Shown here: positions 29,601-39,155 of the stretch, in pieces
Numbering within the stretch: position 1 is the first letter of the stretch
How the letters are laid out: every line of letters starts with the position of its first letter
Assembly (NCBI RefSeq): GCF_000002875.2
Contig: NC_009396.2
Location: forward strand, 7,501 to 71,500
From: Leishmania infantum JPCM5
Taxonomy: Eukaryota; Euglenozoa; Kinetoplastea; Trypanosomatida; Trypanosomatidae
DNA length: 64,000 nt
Direction: 5' to 3'
The notes under the pieces: model-generated
Database searches by the model: none
What the model was told of the DNA's origin: nothing
What the model saw: only the letters and a program-made list of their open reading frames with translations
Program-made: the position numbers and the translations under genes

Positions 29601-30732
29601 CAATGTCAGTCACTGCACGGCGATTCGCGAATTCACCACCATCACGTCGTCTTCCTCGTTATCTGACAGCGACTCGAGCGAAGACGATAGGAGGAGGGTG
29701 CAGGAGCGTGAGGTGCCCACGCGGCGTGGGGCGCCCTCCGAGGAGCGCACCGACGACGTCTCATCTGACCTGACCACCGCTATCATGCTGACGAGCGAGG
29801 CGTCGACGAAGCAGAGCAACCAACGGGGTAGTCGCCCACCACCGTCGTCGGGGCAACAACGTGCGGCAAAGATGTCCACCGCCTGGAGGCAGTGCTCTTC
29901 TGGGTCGTCAGAGGAGGGAACGCCAGTGGCACGCCGAGCAGCATGGGGGAGCGCGCCTCCGCCACAGTCACAGCATCTGATAGGTGCCAGCGAGAGCGAG
30001 TCGGAGAGCACGTTGCAAGGTGCCGGGGCGCTGGACGACAGCGACGATCGCGTCCAGGCCATGCCGCGGCACGATTCTGACACAGAGGAGGTCGAGAGAG
30101 CGGTCACAGCTGAGGAGGCGGTGGCCGGCGTGGCACGCCTGCAGCCCACATGCACAAGCCAGGCAGCCGCCACTACTTATTTCGCGCGCTCCCCTGGCAA
30201 CCCAAACTGGAATGACTGGGACGACGACGGCGAAGAGGACGACGACGAGAAGCGGCGGGGGAACATCGAGGAAGAAGACGAGGCGCTTGAGCCGAAGCCC
30301 ACCAGGCCCTACGCAGCGCCACACGCAGCGTCTGCCGCAAGCGAAGACGACACAGATGATGCCGTCATGCACTTTAAGGACGCGGAATCGTCGAGCTGCA
30401 CACCAGGGCCGCGAGAAACTGACGCCACCACTCCCGCTGCGGGGCTTGCCGCGACAGTGATGCACCGTCAGCAAGACGCGGCCGATGATCTGCGCGCGAC
30501 GCCGCGCCGAATGTTTGTGAGCACCTCCGACGATGGCCGAGGGGTGGGTACGCAGCTGCCTGATTCAGTTCCTCGGCATGGGAGAGGCACGACTTCTTCA
30601 TCCTCATCGTCAGCAGAGAGAGCGGAGGCGCTGGGCCTGCGAGGTGCTCGGCAAAGCCCACCGCAGCGCGCAGCCACGCAGATGCGCCAGTATACCAACT
30701 TCGACGACTCCACCAGCAGTGACGACGACTAA
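26620..30732 (+). CDS. Giant coiled-coil protein with acidic, Ser-rich C-terminus, 1370 aa
   Basis: I do not recognise a named family. Residues 1-65 are a Gly/Ser-rich head containing SSFAYKTINTGSGGYATGQWYRD. Residues about 67-795 are an almost uninterrupted coiled coil, rich in Gln, Arg, Ala and Glu, with tropomyosin- or apolipoprotein-like helical periodicity. Residues about 800-1370 are low-complexity and predicted disordered: Ser/Ala/Pro/Gln-rich, with clusters of acidic residues (SSEDDRRR, WDDDGEEDDDEKR, a DDSTSSDDD end). The acidic Ser clusters are typical casein-kinase-2 targets. A cytoskeletal or basal-body scaffold is plausible but inferred only from architecture. The opposite-strand open frames within it are shadows of the biased codon use. 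Start: ATG 26620. Confidence 0.82.
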   Translation: MPSFSRSALDMLQAAEGALTQRRCYGSGVPGGASSFAYKTINTGSGGYATGQWYRDPNSSALSPVENVEELQQQLGRAMRELIELRAELAAERDRRHETLIAMGRQWKEDILVEVHRRGAALQSDVSAVEEKMMAQWKESNEGRLVMRRQLEEAMRAGKIRDTNQFQLREEVQETARHLEERVDMALAQSSAARADCSRQLEQERATLSERLDVELLRLVEMRRDDQRALQQARELMRDEGLRVRDDIRRVVQEVWETSASALVKTATEPIEQLRAELRETKAAAQAMEERVADCVRACQAECRTVTTTTTERLHALESKEAVVISSIDRAERKADSAYETARHMEATIAAAKDATERALVQVAGAAERTLKVEHALADRDSRLVAVEAQLHAITTAEGLRADVEACKRQAGRLESRVEAAGALCTRVEQLADRAAQQVASFADRIESCERSTQRSVGAVQRVQDGLEACESEGHQMRTRFETSEAVLQRHTHLLAQLEQQISGQENRLGLWRQQQEQHVKDQMTVQRELTERAEVTHTVASRAQQVSSDARAEVHRLERRIDDVDRRLTSTSAETTTLRGCIDSQHTQALEAQRQQQQLADELQSLASKVDERMAPVKELVRNSEERMKRAEAQAQGLGKKLAECEERLHEMGPRVLDHLKDAVRHHVGEAQKRLFAAMNEGMSRVTERVAAVEEAADLSQQRVAEMPQQLTAMQQASAKLQRHVQSLEASLQSLSGQTQKLAVHADTQAGDRQRLGTVQQELMCLTAVQQRTQQDVRLLQEAMRVLQAMATVGSMRDFSLSELGTSQARTASTEMAPAADAISSSPSAHQPPSSGVRTSSHALVAGEHSQPPAQRAAAVAAPPLANTSGASLQELQDRQRASSGSRSSSSKEGSEERPALHLSGVSSVRPSNGQEERLHSLVEAGDVSTASADGDDTVEAFTVRPGAVARLPRTSAGTNGSASMPLFATTRTETVEQLSAPAHDSTQASAVGNVSHCTAIREFTTITSSSSLSDSDSSEDDRRRVQEREVPTRRGAPSEERTDDVSSDLTTAIMLTSEASTKQSNQRGSRPPPSSGQQRAAKMSTAWRQCSSGSSEEGTPVARRAAWGSAPPPQSQHLIGASESESESTLQGAGALDDSDDRVQAMPRHDSDTEEVERAVTAEEAVAGVARLQPTCTSQAAATTYFARSPGNPNWNDWDDDGEEDDDEKRRGNIEEEDEALEPKPTRPYAAPHAASAASEDDTDDAVMHFKDAESSSCTPGPRETDATTPAAGLAATVMHRQQDAADDLRATPRRMFVSTSDDGRGVGTQLPDSVPRHGRGTTSSSSSSAERAEALGLRGARQSPPQRAATQMRQYTNFDDSTSSDDD

Positions 30733-31676
30733 GCGTTGCGGCATCATCGCTGAGTGATGAGCCGCCACCGTTGTTTGCTGGCCTCCCCCCTCTTCCCTGC
30801 GCCGGGGTGAGCGTTTTCTTCTTTGTGCTGCTCGCGCTGCAGTGCGGGGGCGAGTCAGGCGCCTGCCTCGCAGCGCGCGCGAGTGTGCGTGTACACTTCC
30901 GCCGAGCTCACCCGGCCTGTTTCTTAGTTGTGTCAGCATGTTATAGAGACCTCATTGCCTTATGTTTCGCTCTGTGGGCAGGTGCATGTGTGCGTGCTTG
31001 TGTGTGTGTGTGTGCTCGATTGAACGGCGTGTTGAGGCGTTGGCATGCCTTTATCCGCACAGGTGCGTCGGCGAACAGGACAACTCTCCGAACTGCCTTC
31101 ATGGACATGTGGGTGCATGTATACTCGTGCGGTGAGCCGGCGTCGTGTGTGTGCGTCGGTGCTGCTTGCATGTTGACGTTTTTTTTTGCTTCTCCACTTT
31201 CTTCTCTGTGTGCCTCGTTCGCTCCAGCCGTGTCAACCGATGCGTGCAGTCCATCGCGCGACGCCCACGAGAGAATGGAGAAGGGTGGGCTGATGCTCGC
31301 GCTCTTGGTGCCAGGCTTGTGTCCGTGAGCGCGCTTCTCTACGTGTGTGCTGCAAGCGAGATCAAGAAAGACAAACTCGCACTACGTCACCTCTCTCCGC
31401 TCGAAAGAATCCGACATGGTGGTGTAGTCGGAAAGGGCCGCTGCTAGAGCGCCAGAGTCTGCTTTGAGGGCAGATGCGCTCAAGGCGTTGACGGGATAAT
31501 GTTTTCACCTCCCCGCTGATCAGCTAACGAGCGCTCACGAGCGTGGGCATCCTGCAACCTCCTCTCTTCCTCTTCTCGTTCTTTCCGTGTGCATCCCTGA
31601 GCGAGAGAGGTGAGTACCGCAGTGGCGCTTCATCACAGCACACTTTCTTTGCCGTCTTTGCTCTTTCTCTACCTTT

Positions 31677-32097
31677 ACGGCAGAGGAGAGCGTGGGCACA
31701 CCTCAGTGAGCGGCATCTCGGGGTCCAGGACCCCCACTCGGTGTGGGGGTGAGAGACAGGTCGCCCCCTATCCCTGCTAATGTCGAAACGTCCCTGGCGG
31801 TGACAGGGCCCGGCACCCGCGGCGTGAGGAAGTCAGTGCAGTTTAGCGCTGCGGATATCGGCGGCCAGGCCCTGGATGGCGTGGCGTCGGAGCGACCTGC
31901 GACAATGCACAGGCTTGTGCCATCCATGTGATGGGCAGAGTATCAACGTGACTCGAACGCATCTCACACCAGGCCCTCACAATGCCTGTTGGTGTGGGGT
32001 GCCTGCACCGCCCTGAGGGGATGCACCGCGAGGCGACCTGCGAGGCGGGTGTGGGCAGGATTTGAGGCAGCGGGCGATGGACACACGCTGATTACGA
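31677..32097 (+). mobile_element. SIDER-like degenerate retroposon, copy 1 (arm of 421-bp inverted repeat)
   Basis: The 421 bases match 36801-37221 on the opposite strand without a single difference in my line-by-line comparison. Near its left end it has two adjacent stem-loops: a 7-bp palindromic pair GGGGTCC/GGACCCC (31720-31734) and CCCCCAC/GTGGGGG with a 5-base loop (31731-31749). Further on it carries TGACAGGGCCCGGCACC, a segment shared with the element at 62.5 kb. No coding capacity, no terminal inverted repeats and no clear poly(A) tail are seen. I assign it to the SIDER class of short, extinct Leishmania retroposons by size, location in untranslated sequence and recurrence; the subfamily is not certain. 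Confidence 0.55.
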
Positions 32098-33545
32098 AGC
32101 CCTCTGCTCTCTTATCGTGCGAAGGCAACATTTTCTATCACCTTGCTTTAACGGTGCCCTTTCTCCGTGTGTGGTCGCGCACTCGTCCACGGAAGGCTAT
32201 CGCGTCCCCAACGGCCTTGCGTGTTGCCTCCAGCCCATTCCCACTTCGCCTTGTATCACGATGGTCCTGCGTGGGAACGCACACAAACATGTTGCAGCGG
32301 AGGACAACGTCGCAAAAAGAGGAGGACAACTCTCACGTGCGAGGGCGTCTCTTGTCTCTTCCTTCATGTGCAGCCAAGCACATTCTCCGAACTGAAGCAT
32401 CGCCGCTTCTTCCCAGTGTCCTCGGATTATTAGCGTTTTCGCGCGCCTGGTCGCATCTTGTGCTGGCGGCTGTCTTGCCGCTCCGCTGTGCTCTCTGGTC
32501 GATGTGGCGATTCTTCAGTGGCAGCGGAGGCACCCGAAGTGCACGCTGGAAGCTATTGCGGTGCTTGCACGCTGAGAAGGAGAGAGCGAAGAGCGCACTG
32601 AAGGGACATGAAGGAAGTGTGCGTGTGTACGCGCGCAGCGGTCTTTCACGGCGGTTCCCTGGGTCTCCGGCCTCTTGCACACTCGCCGTCATTGTGAATG
32701 TTTCCTCTAGGCGCCTTTAGGTCACTGCACACGTACAAGAAACCGTGACGCGTGTGTTCTGCGGTGGCACTCGTGTGGCCCCGCTCGCCGAGGTGACGCG
32801 AACTCGTGCATGCGTGTGAGTGTGCTTGCGCTTGTGGGTGCTTGTGCCATCGCACGCAACGTTCTCACGCTCCGCTTTCACTGTTGTGTATCCGTCTCCT
32901 CCACCCTCCTCGCCCTTTCACGTTTTCTTCATATGTTGCGCTGTTTTGTTGTTCTCTCGGCGTGTTGCAAAGGTCGCCTCGACATCGATGTGGCGTGACA
33001 GCACCTGTCCGACCTCTCTGAAGCCCGTGCCTTCACAGCCCTGCCCGCCTCCACTGCCTGCAAAACGCATACCTATCGTTGACGGCGCTCCGCCTCGCCA
33101 CCTTTGCTTCTGCTGTCGGTGCCCTGCCCCCGTCATTCTCACACAAGCAGTGGCCCACAGAGGGAGCAACGTTGTCCCCCCACCCCCTTCCCCAAAAACA
33201 CGCCCCGACAGCGCTTCTACAGACCAGCGCGCGCACTCCTCTCACCGGGCCATCAGTCACATGTGTTCACGCCTTGCACAAGAGCGCCATCACTAACGGC
33301 AGATCAGCGAACCATTCGAAGCCCAGCACCTGGTCGCAGCTCGCCCTCGCCCAAGAAGAGAAGGTGGCGTAGCATTCGTACCGCATCTTCCTTACTTTCT
33401 TCTCTTTCTCGGTTCGCCATATCGGATGAGTCGCTGCCGCGGTGCGTAGCCGCTCTTTCTTCGTTCCTCGAAAAAGTGCGCTGAAACGTTCAGCTGCAGG
33501 CTCCGGTGGTTGTTTTCCTGTTGTCGTCGTGGACTCTCTCCCCCA

Positions 33546-33571
33546 CCCCTCCCTCCCTCCCTCCCTCCCTC
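33546..33571 (+). repeat. CCCT tandem repeat / pyrimidine tract
   Basis: About six CCCT units run into CTCTCTCT, a pure pyrimidine block of about 30 bases. It may act as a splicing polypyrimidine tract, or simply as a microsatellite. Confidence 0.8.
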
Positions 33572-34197
33572 TCTCTCTGTGTGCTTCCACACTGTACGCG
33601 TTTTCCTGCAAGGTAAGTGGTGTAGGGCCTTGTGCACCCACCCGTGCTGGTCTAAGGCGCAGGTGCGAGTGCATCCGCTGCCTCTCACCGGCGCAGTCTT
33701 GTTTTCTGTGTGTAATCTGCTCTCCCTTTCTTCTCTTTCGCGTTCTCTTGCCTGCCGCGGGTGCAGCTGCCGTTTTTGGTTGTGGCGGTGGTCGCACAAC
33801 TGAAGTGTGCATCAAAACCTTTCTAGCGCGTGAGTTCGGTGTGTCAGTGCTCCGTCTCGCTTTTTGTTCTTGTTTGGCTTTTCACTATCGGTTGTGCTGT
33901 CGCGTTGTATCGGCGGCGCCGTCACGTGTGTGGGGTGCACACGGTGCAGCACGAGGCAGGGCGGCGCACCGCTTGTCTCCCTCCTCCGCTCAAAAAGGAA
34001 AAGGTGGTGTCTTTGCTCATTTTTCTGTGTTCTCTTGTCTTCCTGTACGTTGTGCTGAACCACGCCGGCGTGTGTGTGTCGCGGGCTCTCTTCGACGCTG
34101 GCGGCGCACGAGGAGACGTATTGGTGTTCTGCCCCGGCCCTCTCCCTTCTCGCCGTCCTGGAGGGCTCGCGAGACTGGGCTCGGCGACTTTTACACG

Positions 34198-34274
34198 GGC
34201 ACACACATACACATACCGAAATACACACACACACGTATATATATATATATATACATCCATACACGTACACACAC
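34198..34274 (+). repeat. Compound CA / TA / CA microsatellite
   Basis: CA repeats interrupted by a (TA)9-10 core at about 34232-34251. The alternating purine-pyrimidine run is prone to slippage and to non-B DNA. It sits in the kinase gene's upstream region. Confidence 0.85.
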
Positions 34275-34441
34275 GAGCAGAGTTGGCCAAGTGAAAAGGA
34301 CGTCTGCGTGTGTTTGCTCGCTTGTGTAGTCCCTTTCACGCTGCGCGTCGGGTAGAAGTCGCTAGCAAGTTTGCCTGACACATGCTTCATCCGGTGAACT
34401 TGCAGCGACCTTCATCTGCCTCTCACGTTTTTTTTTGTGGT

Positions 34442-34443
34442 AG
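34442..34443 (+). promoter_or_regulatory. Candidate spliced-leader acceptor AG for the kinase
   Basis: A T run (34428-34436) within a pyrimidine-rich tract is followed by GTGGTAG. The AG is 152 bases before the ATG at 34595. Confidence 0.45.
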
Positions 34444-34594
34444 CCTCGCCTCCCCGCACCACTGCAGTAACCGTGTCCTACGGCAGTGCTTCTCAAAGAA
34501 ACAAGAAGGGACCTGCGCGCAAGCTACTGCGTACGTACCCTAGCTTCGTATTAGTTGTGAGAGACCGCGTGTGGTGTAATACCGAAGTCACGCC

Positions 34595-36343
34595 ATGGGC
34601 GATCACCTCGGTTCGCGCTTCACCGTCATTGAGCAGATCGGCAGCGGCAATTATGGCTCTCTCTACCGTGTCATCGATGGTGAAGCGGCGACGCTAGCCG
34701 ACCGAATTATCGCCACAAAAAAGTTGCAGGACACGATAAACCACCCACACGTGCTACGTGAGGTGAGCGTTCAGCGCCATGCTCAGAAGTGCTCGCCGCA
34801 CATTGTCAAGCTACTCCACGTGGTGCCACGCGATCGCGTGCGGGCAGCGTTGGTGCTCGAGTACGTGCCGCTTGACTTGCGCACCTTTCTCAACGCCTTC
34901 TACTGCGACCAAGCGAAATCATCTGCACCGACGTGGTGTGCGACTGCCGGGGCCGGTGAGGTCAAATCGGCGGCGCCGCCGCCGTGCCATATACCCTTGA
35001 TTTATGTGCGGCGAATGCTGCGTGGTCTGATTGAGGCCCTTCACTGCCTGCACGCCCGCGGAATAGTTCATCGCGATGTCAAACCAGAGAATATTCTCGT
35101 GGAGCCGCTCGGATTGGGGCACCCACTTCGGTGTGTTTGCCCGCCGATGGGCTCTTTCGGGCCCACCGGTGAGGCTGCAGGTTGCTGGGTGCACGCTCCC
35201 CAGTGCTCCGACCCACGACAAGAGAAGGACGCGACTCAGCCGATGCAGCCACGGGGAACGCTGGAGCCGTGCCAATTTTTCTGCAGAAACTCCGTCGCGC
35301 TGCACCATGAGCTCACGGGGGACGAGCTTGCATCTGCTATTCATCGGCTGCACTGCGAGACGTGTCGGCCCTGCCCACGCGCGCGGGCTGGGGTGGGGAA
35401 GCACCCGCTCCAACAACATCGAGACAGGAGCGACATGAAAACAAGCAACTCCTGCTCACAGGAGCGGCAAGCAGACGCCGTGGACGGTGAGGGTCCAGCG
35501 AGCGTGGACGACGACGAAGAGAACAAGTTCACCGCGCCTACGCCACCACCGCTCATGCCAGATGTCAAGCTGTGCGACTTTGGCTCAGCACGGCACATTG
35601 GGACGCTGCGCTTGCGCAGTGCAGAGGAGCAAAGAGAGGAGCTCACCCCGGGGCCCACTACTCCGGTGTACTGCGCTCCTGAAATGATGCTGCTGCAGCG
35701 TTATGGCACATCAGTGGACATGTGGGCTGTGGGCGCCATCCTCTTTGAGATGCTCACAGGCGAATTCTTCCTCGGTGTTGGCACGCTGCGCTCCTTCTCC
35801 GGCGACGTCGTCGTTCAAGACGACTACTGCGTGATGCACCGGTTGAATCGCATGTTCCGCCATCTCGGCACACCGTCCGTTGAGGAGTGGCGGTGCATTG
35901 CCCACCCCCACTACTACCCTGACGAGATGTTGGCCCACCTGCCGCAGGTGCGCGATGCAGCGCTCTTCCGCTGCCTTGCCCAGCCCATCGCCACTGACGT
36001 GAGCCTTCTTCCGGAAAGCGGGGACATCAAGCCGAACGGCGACGCTAAAACGGCTGATGAGCAGACAGAACTCAGCGTACGGCCATCTGCTGAGACGTGC
36101 TCATTTGCCCAAGCGCCGGTGAATGGGACAACGGATTCGCATGCCGCAAGAGCATCGGTGCCGCCTCGCGATATGGCCTCCGCGAGGCATCCGTTGAATG
36201 TGTCTGACTTTCTGTATCAGCATATCGGTAAAAGCGGCGTGGACTTCCTGCGCTCGTTGCTGCGGTACGACCCGGCGAAGCGCATGACGTCGGCGGAGGC
36301 GCTGCGCCACCCTTTCTTGAGTCCTGAGGTAGCGAATATGTAG
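34595..36343 (+). CDS. CMGC-type protein kinase with long inserts (CDK-like), 582 aa
   Basis: All core kinase motifs are present: the glycine loop GSGNYG (16-21), Lys42 (IIATKKL), the C-helix Glu56 (LREVSV, like REI/VSLL of CDKs), HRDVKPEN (159-166), DFG (328-330), APE (361-363) and a C-lobe ending in LLRYDPAKRMTSAEALRHPFL. MDMWAVG-type sequence (VDMWAVGAILFEMLTGEFFLG) and LGTPSVEEW are CMGC features, so it should be an active CDK/MAPK-like kinase. Unusual are about 145 extra residues between the catalytic loop and DFG (about 170-318; Cys/Pro-rich, ending acidic DDDEEN). A second insert lies near 455-535, and TPVYCAPE replaces the usual TxWYRAPE, so the Arg that anchors the CMGC activation loop is missing. 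The gene is alone between two inverted SIDER-like elements. Confidence 0.88.
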   Translation: MGDHLGSRFTVIEQIGSGNYGSLYRVIDGEAATLADRIIATKKLQDTINHPHVLREVSVQRHAQKCSPHIVKLLHVVPRDRVRAALVLEYVPLDLRTFLNAFYCDQAKSSAPTWCATAGAGEVKSAAPPPCHIPLIYVRRMLRGLIEALHCLHARGIVHRDVKPENILVEPLGLGHPLRCVCPPMGSFGPTGEAAGCWVHAPQCSDPRQEKDATQPMQPRGTLEPCQFFCRNSVALHHELTGDELASAIHRLHCETCRPCPRARAGVGKHPLQQHRDRSDMKTSNSCSQERQADAVDGEGPASVDDDEENKFTAPTPPPLMPDVKLCDFGSARHIGTLRLRSAEEQREELTPGPTTPVYCAPEMMLLQRYGTSVDMWAVGAILFEMLTGEFFLGVGTLRSFSGDVVVQDDYCVMHRLNRMFRHLGTPSVEEWRCIAHPHYYPDEMLAHLPQVRDAALFRCLAQPIATDVSLLPESGDIKPNGDAKTADEQTELSVRPSAETCSFAQAPVNGTTDSHAARASVPPRDMASARHPLNVSDFLYQHIGKSGVDFLRSLLRYDPAKRMTSAEALRHPFLSPEVANM

Positions 36344-36800
36344 GAGCAGCAGGGCAGTGATGCCGGTGTACGCAAATTGTGCGTGGCAGCATCTGAAGCG
36401 GCTGACGTGCACCTGCAATGGGGGACGGGCGGTGCGTACGAGGGGGAGCGTTGTGGCTGTGACGTTGGCGGCTTCAGCCGTCACATTCTCGTCTTCCCTT
36501 CGGCGGGTCGCTCCGCTGTGGGGCGCGTGTTTGTGTCGCTTGTTTCGCTTTATTTTCCTCGTTTTTCGGCCAGTGAACTCGGAGCCCCGCCAGGCATAGG
36601 TGCCACCGATACATCGATGCCGGGGTTCAGGGTACTCTGGGCTGTATCTCACCGTCCGCCCCTCTCTCTCTCTGACTAGATGCGCCCCTCTTTTCCGCTG
36701 TCAAGTGTCCTACGCGCTACTCATGTGCGTCTGAGACGGAGGAAGACAGAGGCGTGAGAGGGACAGCGAGAAAGACAGAGAGGCATCTGCCCGCAACACC

Positions 36801-37221
36801 TCGTAATCAGCGTGTGTCCATCGCCCGCTGCCTCAAATCCTGCCCACACCCGCCTCGCAGGTCGCCTCGCGGTGCATCCCCTCAGGGCGGTGCAGGCACC
36901 CCACACCAACAGGCATTGTGAGGGCCTGGTGTGAGATGCGTTCGAGTCACGTTGATACTCTGCCCATCACATGGATGGCACAAGCCTGTGCATTGTCGCA
37001 GGTCGCTCCGACGCCACGCCATCCAGGGCCTGGCCGCCGATATCCGCAGCGCTAAACTGCACTGACTTCCTCACGCCGCGGGTGCCGGGCCCTGTCACCG
37101 CCAGGGACGTTTCGACATTAGCAGGGATAGGGGGCGACCTGTCTCTCACCCCCACACCGAGTGGGGGTCCTGGACCCCGAGATGCCGCTCACTGAGGTGT
37201 GCCCACGCTCTCCTCTGCCGT
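36801..37221 (-). mobile_element. SIDER-like degenerate retroposon, copy 2 (inverted arm)
   Basis: Exact reverse complement of 31677-32097 over 421 bases. Outside the arms similarity stops, except for a few bases at one edge (TACCTT with one mismatch before the shared block). The arms enclose 4.7 kb containing only the kinase gene. The identity implies recent duplication or ongoing gene conversion. Confidence 0.55.
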
Positions 37222-39128
37222 CAAGGTACATGAGCGTTTCTTTTCTTAAAAAAATGGTGCAGTCGTGGTGTTGGTGACAGTACATCGCGGAACTCGCGCT
37301 CCACTGCACTGCTCTGCATTGCACTCTCGTTCTCTTCCCTCCCCCACCCCCTATGATCCTTCACCGCTTTCGTTCCTTTACTGCCGCTCGAGCATATTTG
37401 TGCATGGCAATGCCGGGCGCATGCGCACACGTGGCGGTTTGCGTGTGATGTGGTGTCGTCATCTGAGTGCCTTGCCGTGGAAGTGACGGAGGCACTGCCA
37501 CCACCACCAGCACGGCCTCCCCTTTCCTTCCTCGCGCGCCCTCTAACGGAGTATGCGTCCCGCCCTCCCCTAGCACGCACTCACTAGCGCACATCCGCGA
37601 GCAAGAGCGGAAAACGTGAGCTCCCCCGCCGGTTGCACGCTGATGCATATCCACGTGCTGCCTAACGAGCATGTGCAGCGTCACATACAGGCAGGCCGAC
37701 ACCCCTTGCCAACAGAACGGAGGTGCCACCGCTTCTCCCAGCCTGTGTGTGTGCGCGCGCTCTCTGCTCGCCCTCATTTGCTGTATTGCCTCTATAGAGC
37801 TACTTTTGTGCTTCGTCTGTTCGTTCCGTCGTTCTCTCGCCGCTTCGCAGTTTCTCTGTGGATTCATGCGTGTGTTCTTTCTTTACCTTTCGTTCTTGGC
37901 TCGCTCTCTCATGTTCAGCGGCGCTACGAGGTTATGCGATGCTGGCTGCTGAAGCGCGTCATGGCGCGTCTGTCTAACGCTGCGTGCGAGCATGTGTGTG
38001 GTCGAAAGAGTGCGCATAGGTGTGTCGATGATGTGTTGTTCACGACGGGGCTCTCGAAGGCGCACGGCGGCTCTGACTCTACTTCACATCTTCGCCGCTG
38101 TCCCTTCTAGACTCGCTCCTCCTCCTCATGAAGTGGCGTCCGTTCAATTTGTGTGTTGTATAGACGCATCCTTGCCGCTTCTGGTGCGTCGGCGTTCGCG
38201 AGGTCGTATACATGCGCGTGTTGGCTGCAGGTGTTCGCGTGCACGATTGCTTACGTGCATGTGTTTGTGTGTATGTGTCTGTGTCTGTCTCTGTCTCTCT
38301 GCCTGTTTGTCGGGGTGGTGCTCTCCAGGCCGGCGACATGTAATGCCTTAACTAACCTACGCTGAAAGATATGGTAAACCGGAAAGCAGGACAGAGAGTG
38401 CAGACAGCGAGGGCGGGGGAGAGGGGAGGCGGCGTGCGGGGGACGTGTTGTCGGCCGCGCTCTCCTTTTGTTTTTTTCGCCTTCTGCCACCGTGCTCGAT
38501 GTGCAGCTGTGTGCAAGTTTCCTCGCTGAACTCCAGCATGGGTCGTGGGCACCCGCACCCACGACAAGGGAGGCAACGAAGGCATGCAGACGTGAGCTTC
38601 GAATGCGGCTCTTGCGTCAGTGGCGCAGGCGTCGAGTGTCGTGTAGCAGCTGGTGCCACGGCGATCGGTGGGGCATTCCGTCTGCAGCGCAAGCAAACCC
38701 CTCTCCGTGTGTGCGCGTGCTTGCTTGTTAACCTTAGTCTTGTGGGCGCCGGTGCGTGCCTGCTGTGGTCGCCGCCCCGCTCGCGCCGATTCCTTCCCGC
38801 CGCTTTCGCTCTTCCCGACAGACACACCTTTTGTGGCGACAGTGATGCGACATGCGTGCGCGAGCATCTGCCCCGTCTGCCCCTCTTTTCCGATTTCTCG
38901 GCTCTAACGATGCTGTGCGTTGTACTTCTCTCTCTTCCTCGCACGGCGTCCTCTGTCTCCGTGTTTGGGGTCGGCATACACACACACACGCACGCACGGC
39001 CATATGGGCGCCGGCACATACTTGAAATCGGGGTGACGGCCAGGGTCCTACTCGCCTGCAGGTGCTCTCTGGCCGTCTCTCTGTGCACCGAGGCAGTGAA
39101 TTCTTTCGCTCTCGTACGCACACGTACA

Positions 39129-39150
39129 CACACACACACACACACACACA
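39129..39150 (+). repeat. CA microsatellite upstream of the seven-helix protein
   Basis: About eleven CA units end six bases before the ATG at 39156. Confidence 0.85.
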
Positions 39151-39155
39151 CGAGT

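Larger units (their letters stand above)
30733..34594. other. 3.9-kb gene-poor region before the kinase gene
   Basis: No gene supported. It contains the 3' untranslated region of the 1370-aa gene, one arm of a 421-bp inverted repeat (31677-32097), several long pyrimidine tracts including a CCCT tandem (about 33546-33571) and a CA/TA microsatellite (34198-34274). Open frames of up to 295 codons (33442-34329) run through these simple repeats and are not credible genes. Confidence 0.6.
36344..39155. other. 2.8-kb gene-poor region after the kinase gene
   Basis: No gene supported. It contains the kinase 3' untranslated region, the second inverted-repeat arm (36801-37221), GT/TG-rich stretches (38265-38300) and, at the end, a CA repeat directly before the next ATG. 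The frame of the following gene is open back to 38445, but that stretch translates to Cys/Ser/His-rich sequence including CA-repeat His-Thr runs. Confidence 0.55.

Noticed and set aside
31743..31931. 62-aa frame identical in both copies of the 421-bp repeat
   Set aside because: The identity follows from identical DNA, and several frames on both strands are equally preserved, so it is not evidence of a protein.
33442..34329. 295-codon + strand frame upstream of the kinase
   Set aside because: It runs through CCCT, CA and TA repeats, giving Ser/Pro and His/Thr/Tyr-Ile runs; a by-product of simple sequence.
38445..39155. 237-codon upstream extension of the seven-helix protein
   Set aside because: It opens at TTG and is Cys/His/Ser-rich with CA-repeat His-Thr runs; the ATG at 39156 gives a natural membrane-protein start.
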